Shown here: positions 63,928 to 64,000 of the stretch, in pieces
How positions within the stretch are numbered: position 1 is the first letter of the stretch
Layout of the letters: each line of letters begins with the position of its first letter
From: Bradyrhizobium amphicarpaeae
GTDB taxonomy: Bacteria; Pseudomonadota; Alphaproteobacteria; Rhizobiales; Xanthobacteraceae
Reading direction: 5' to 3'
Length of the DNA stretch: 64,000 nt
NCBI RefSeq assembly: GCF_002266435.3
Contig: NZ_CP029426.2
Location: forward strand, 3,626,001 to 3,690,000
Notes under the pieces: model-generated
Told to the model about the DNA's origin: nothing
What the model saw: the letters and a program-made list of their open reading frames with translations, nothing else
The model's database searches: none
Position numbers and translations under genes: made by a program

Positions 63928-64000
63928 ATGCGCAACCATGACCTGGTATCTGACGGCTTCCTGGCATTGACCGCGGGCGGTCTGGTCCTGCTCTGCTCCA
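63928..64000 (+). CDS. Hypothetical protein, start only (cut by window edge)
   Basis: ATG 63928 with GGCAGG upstream opens MRNHDLVSDGFLALTAGGLV and continues hydrophobic to the edge. It looks like a small membrane protein or signal-bearing protein. Only 24 codons are visible. Confidence 0.45.
   Translation, partial: MRNHDLVSDGFLALTAGGLVLLCS

Overview
The window is high-GC chromosomal DNA from an alphaproteobacterium of the Bradyrhizobium group (inference). The grounds are gene order (lipA, ratA, pncC, ispDF, dusB-ntrB-ntrC-ntrY-ntrX-hfq-hflX-mazG), many TRAP transporters, a cobalt-type nitrile hydratase, and palindromic intergenic repeats of the type I associate with this genus. I saw no rRNA or tRNA gene, CRISPR array, insertion sequence or prophage.

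Layout. 1-2000: end of a DNA glycosylase gene, then lipA and a RatA/Coq10-type gene. 2155-7296 (minus): a ba3-type cytochrome oxidase operon (subunits I and II, a 58-residue membrane protein, three c-type cytochromes with seven CXXCH sites). 7652-10234: MscS channel, pncC, ispDF. 10485-21285: the nitrogen-regulation block dusB-ntrBC, ntrYX, hfq, hflX, mazG, with an NtrC-type site before dusB. 21412-25168: queC, a tandem array of six ~239-bp units, and nitrile hydratase genes (minus) whose last gene supplies part of the array unit. 25290-34383: enoyl-CoA hydratase, DASS-type transporter, MetN-MetI without MetQ, TonB receptor, PepSY membrane protein and a secreted orphan.

34375-44084: a catabolic locus of two divergent arms around a GntR regulator. 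The minus arm has GntR, an M24 peptidase-like hydrolase and an SMP-30 lactonase. The plus arm has a TRAP transporter, a type II dehydroquinase-like protein with altered substrate-binding residues, an orphan, a TIM-barrel isomerase/dehydratase-like protein and a ketosteroid-dehydrogenase-like flavoprotein. I infer uptake and breakdown of a hydroaromatic or alicyclic acid. 44484-52102: two more TRAP systems around an acyl-CoA synthetase.

52232-63377 is a housekeeping block (MBL hydrolase, tatD, metG, holB, tmk, dacA, rlpA) interrupted by a hybrid PAS histidine kinase gene with a perfect FixK/FNR-type box, and by an epoxide-hydrolase-like gene. MetG carries a ~155-residue Lys/Ala-rich N-terminal tail. 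The window ends with two small or partial ORFs.

Most promising for follow-up: the catabolic locus with its variant dehydroquinase, the tandem array with its four-way foldable repeat, the metG tail, and the FixK-box kinase.
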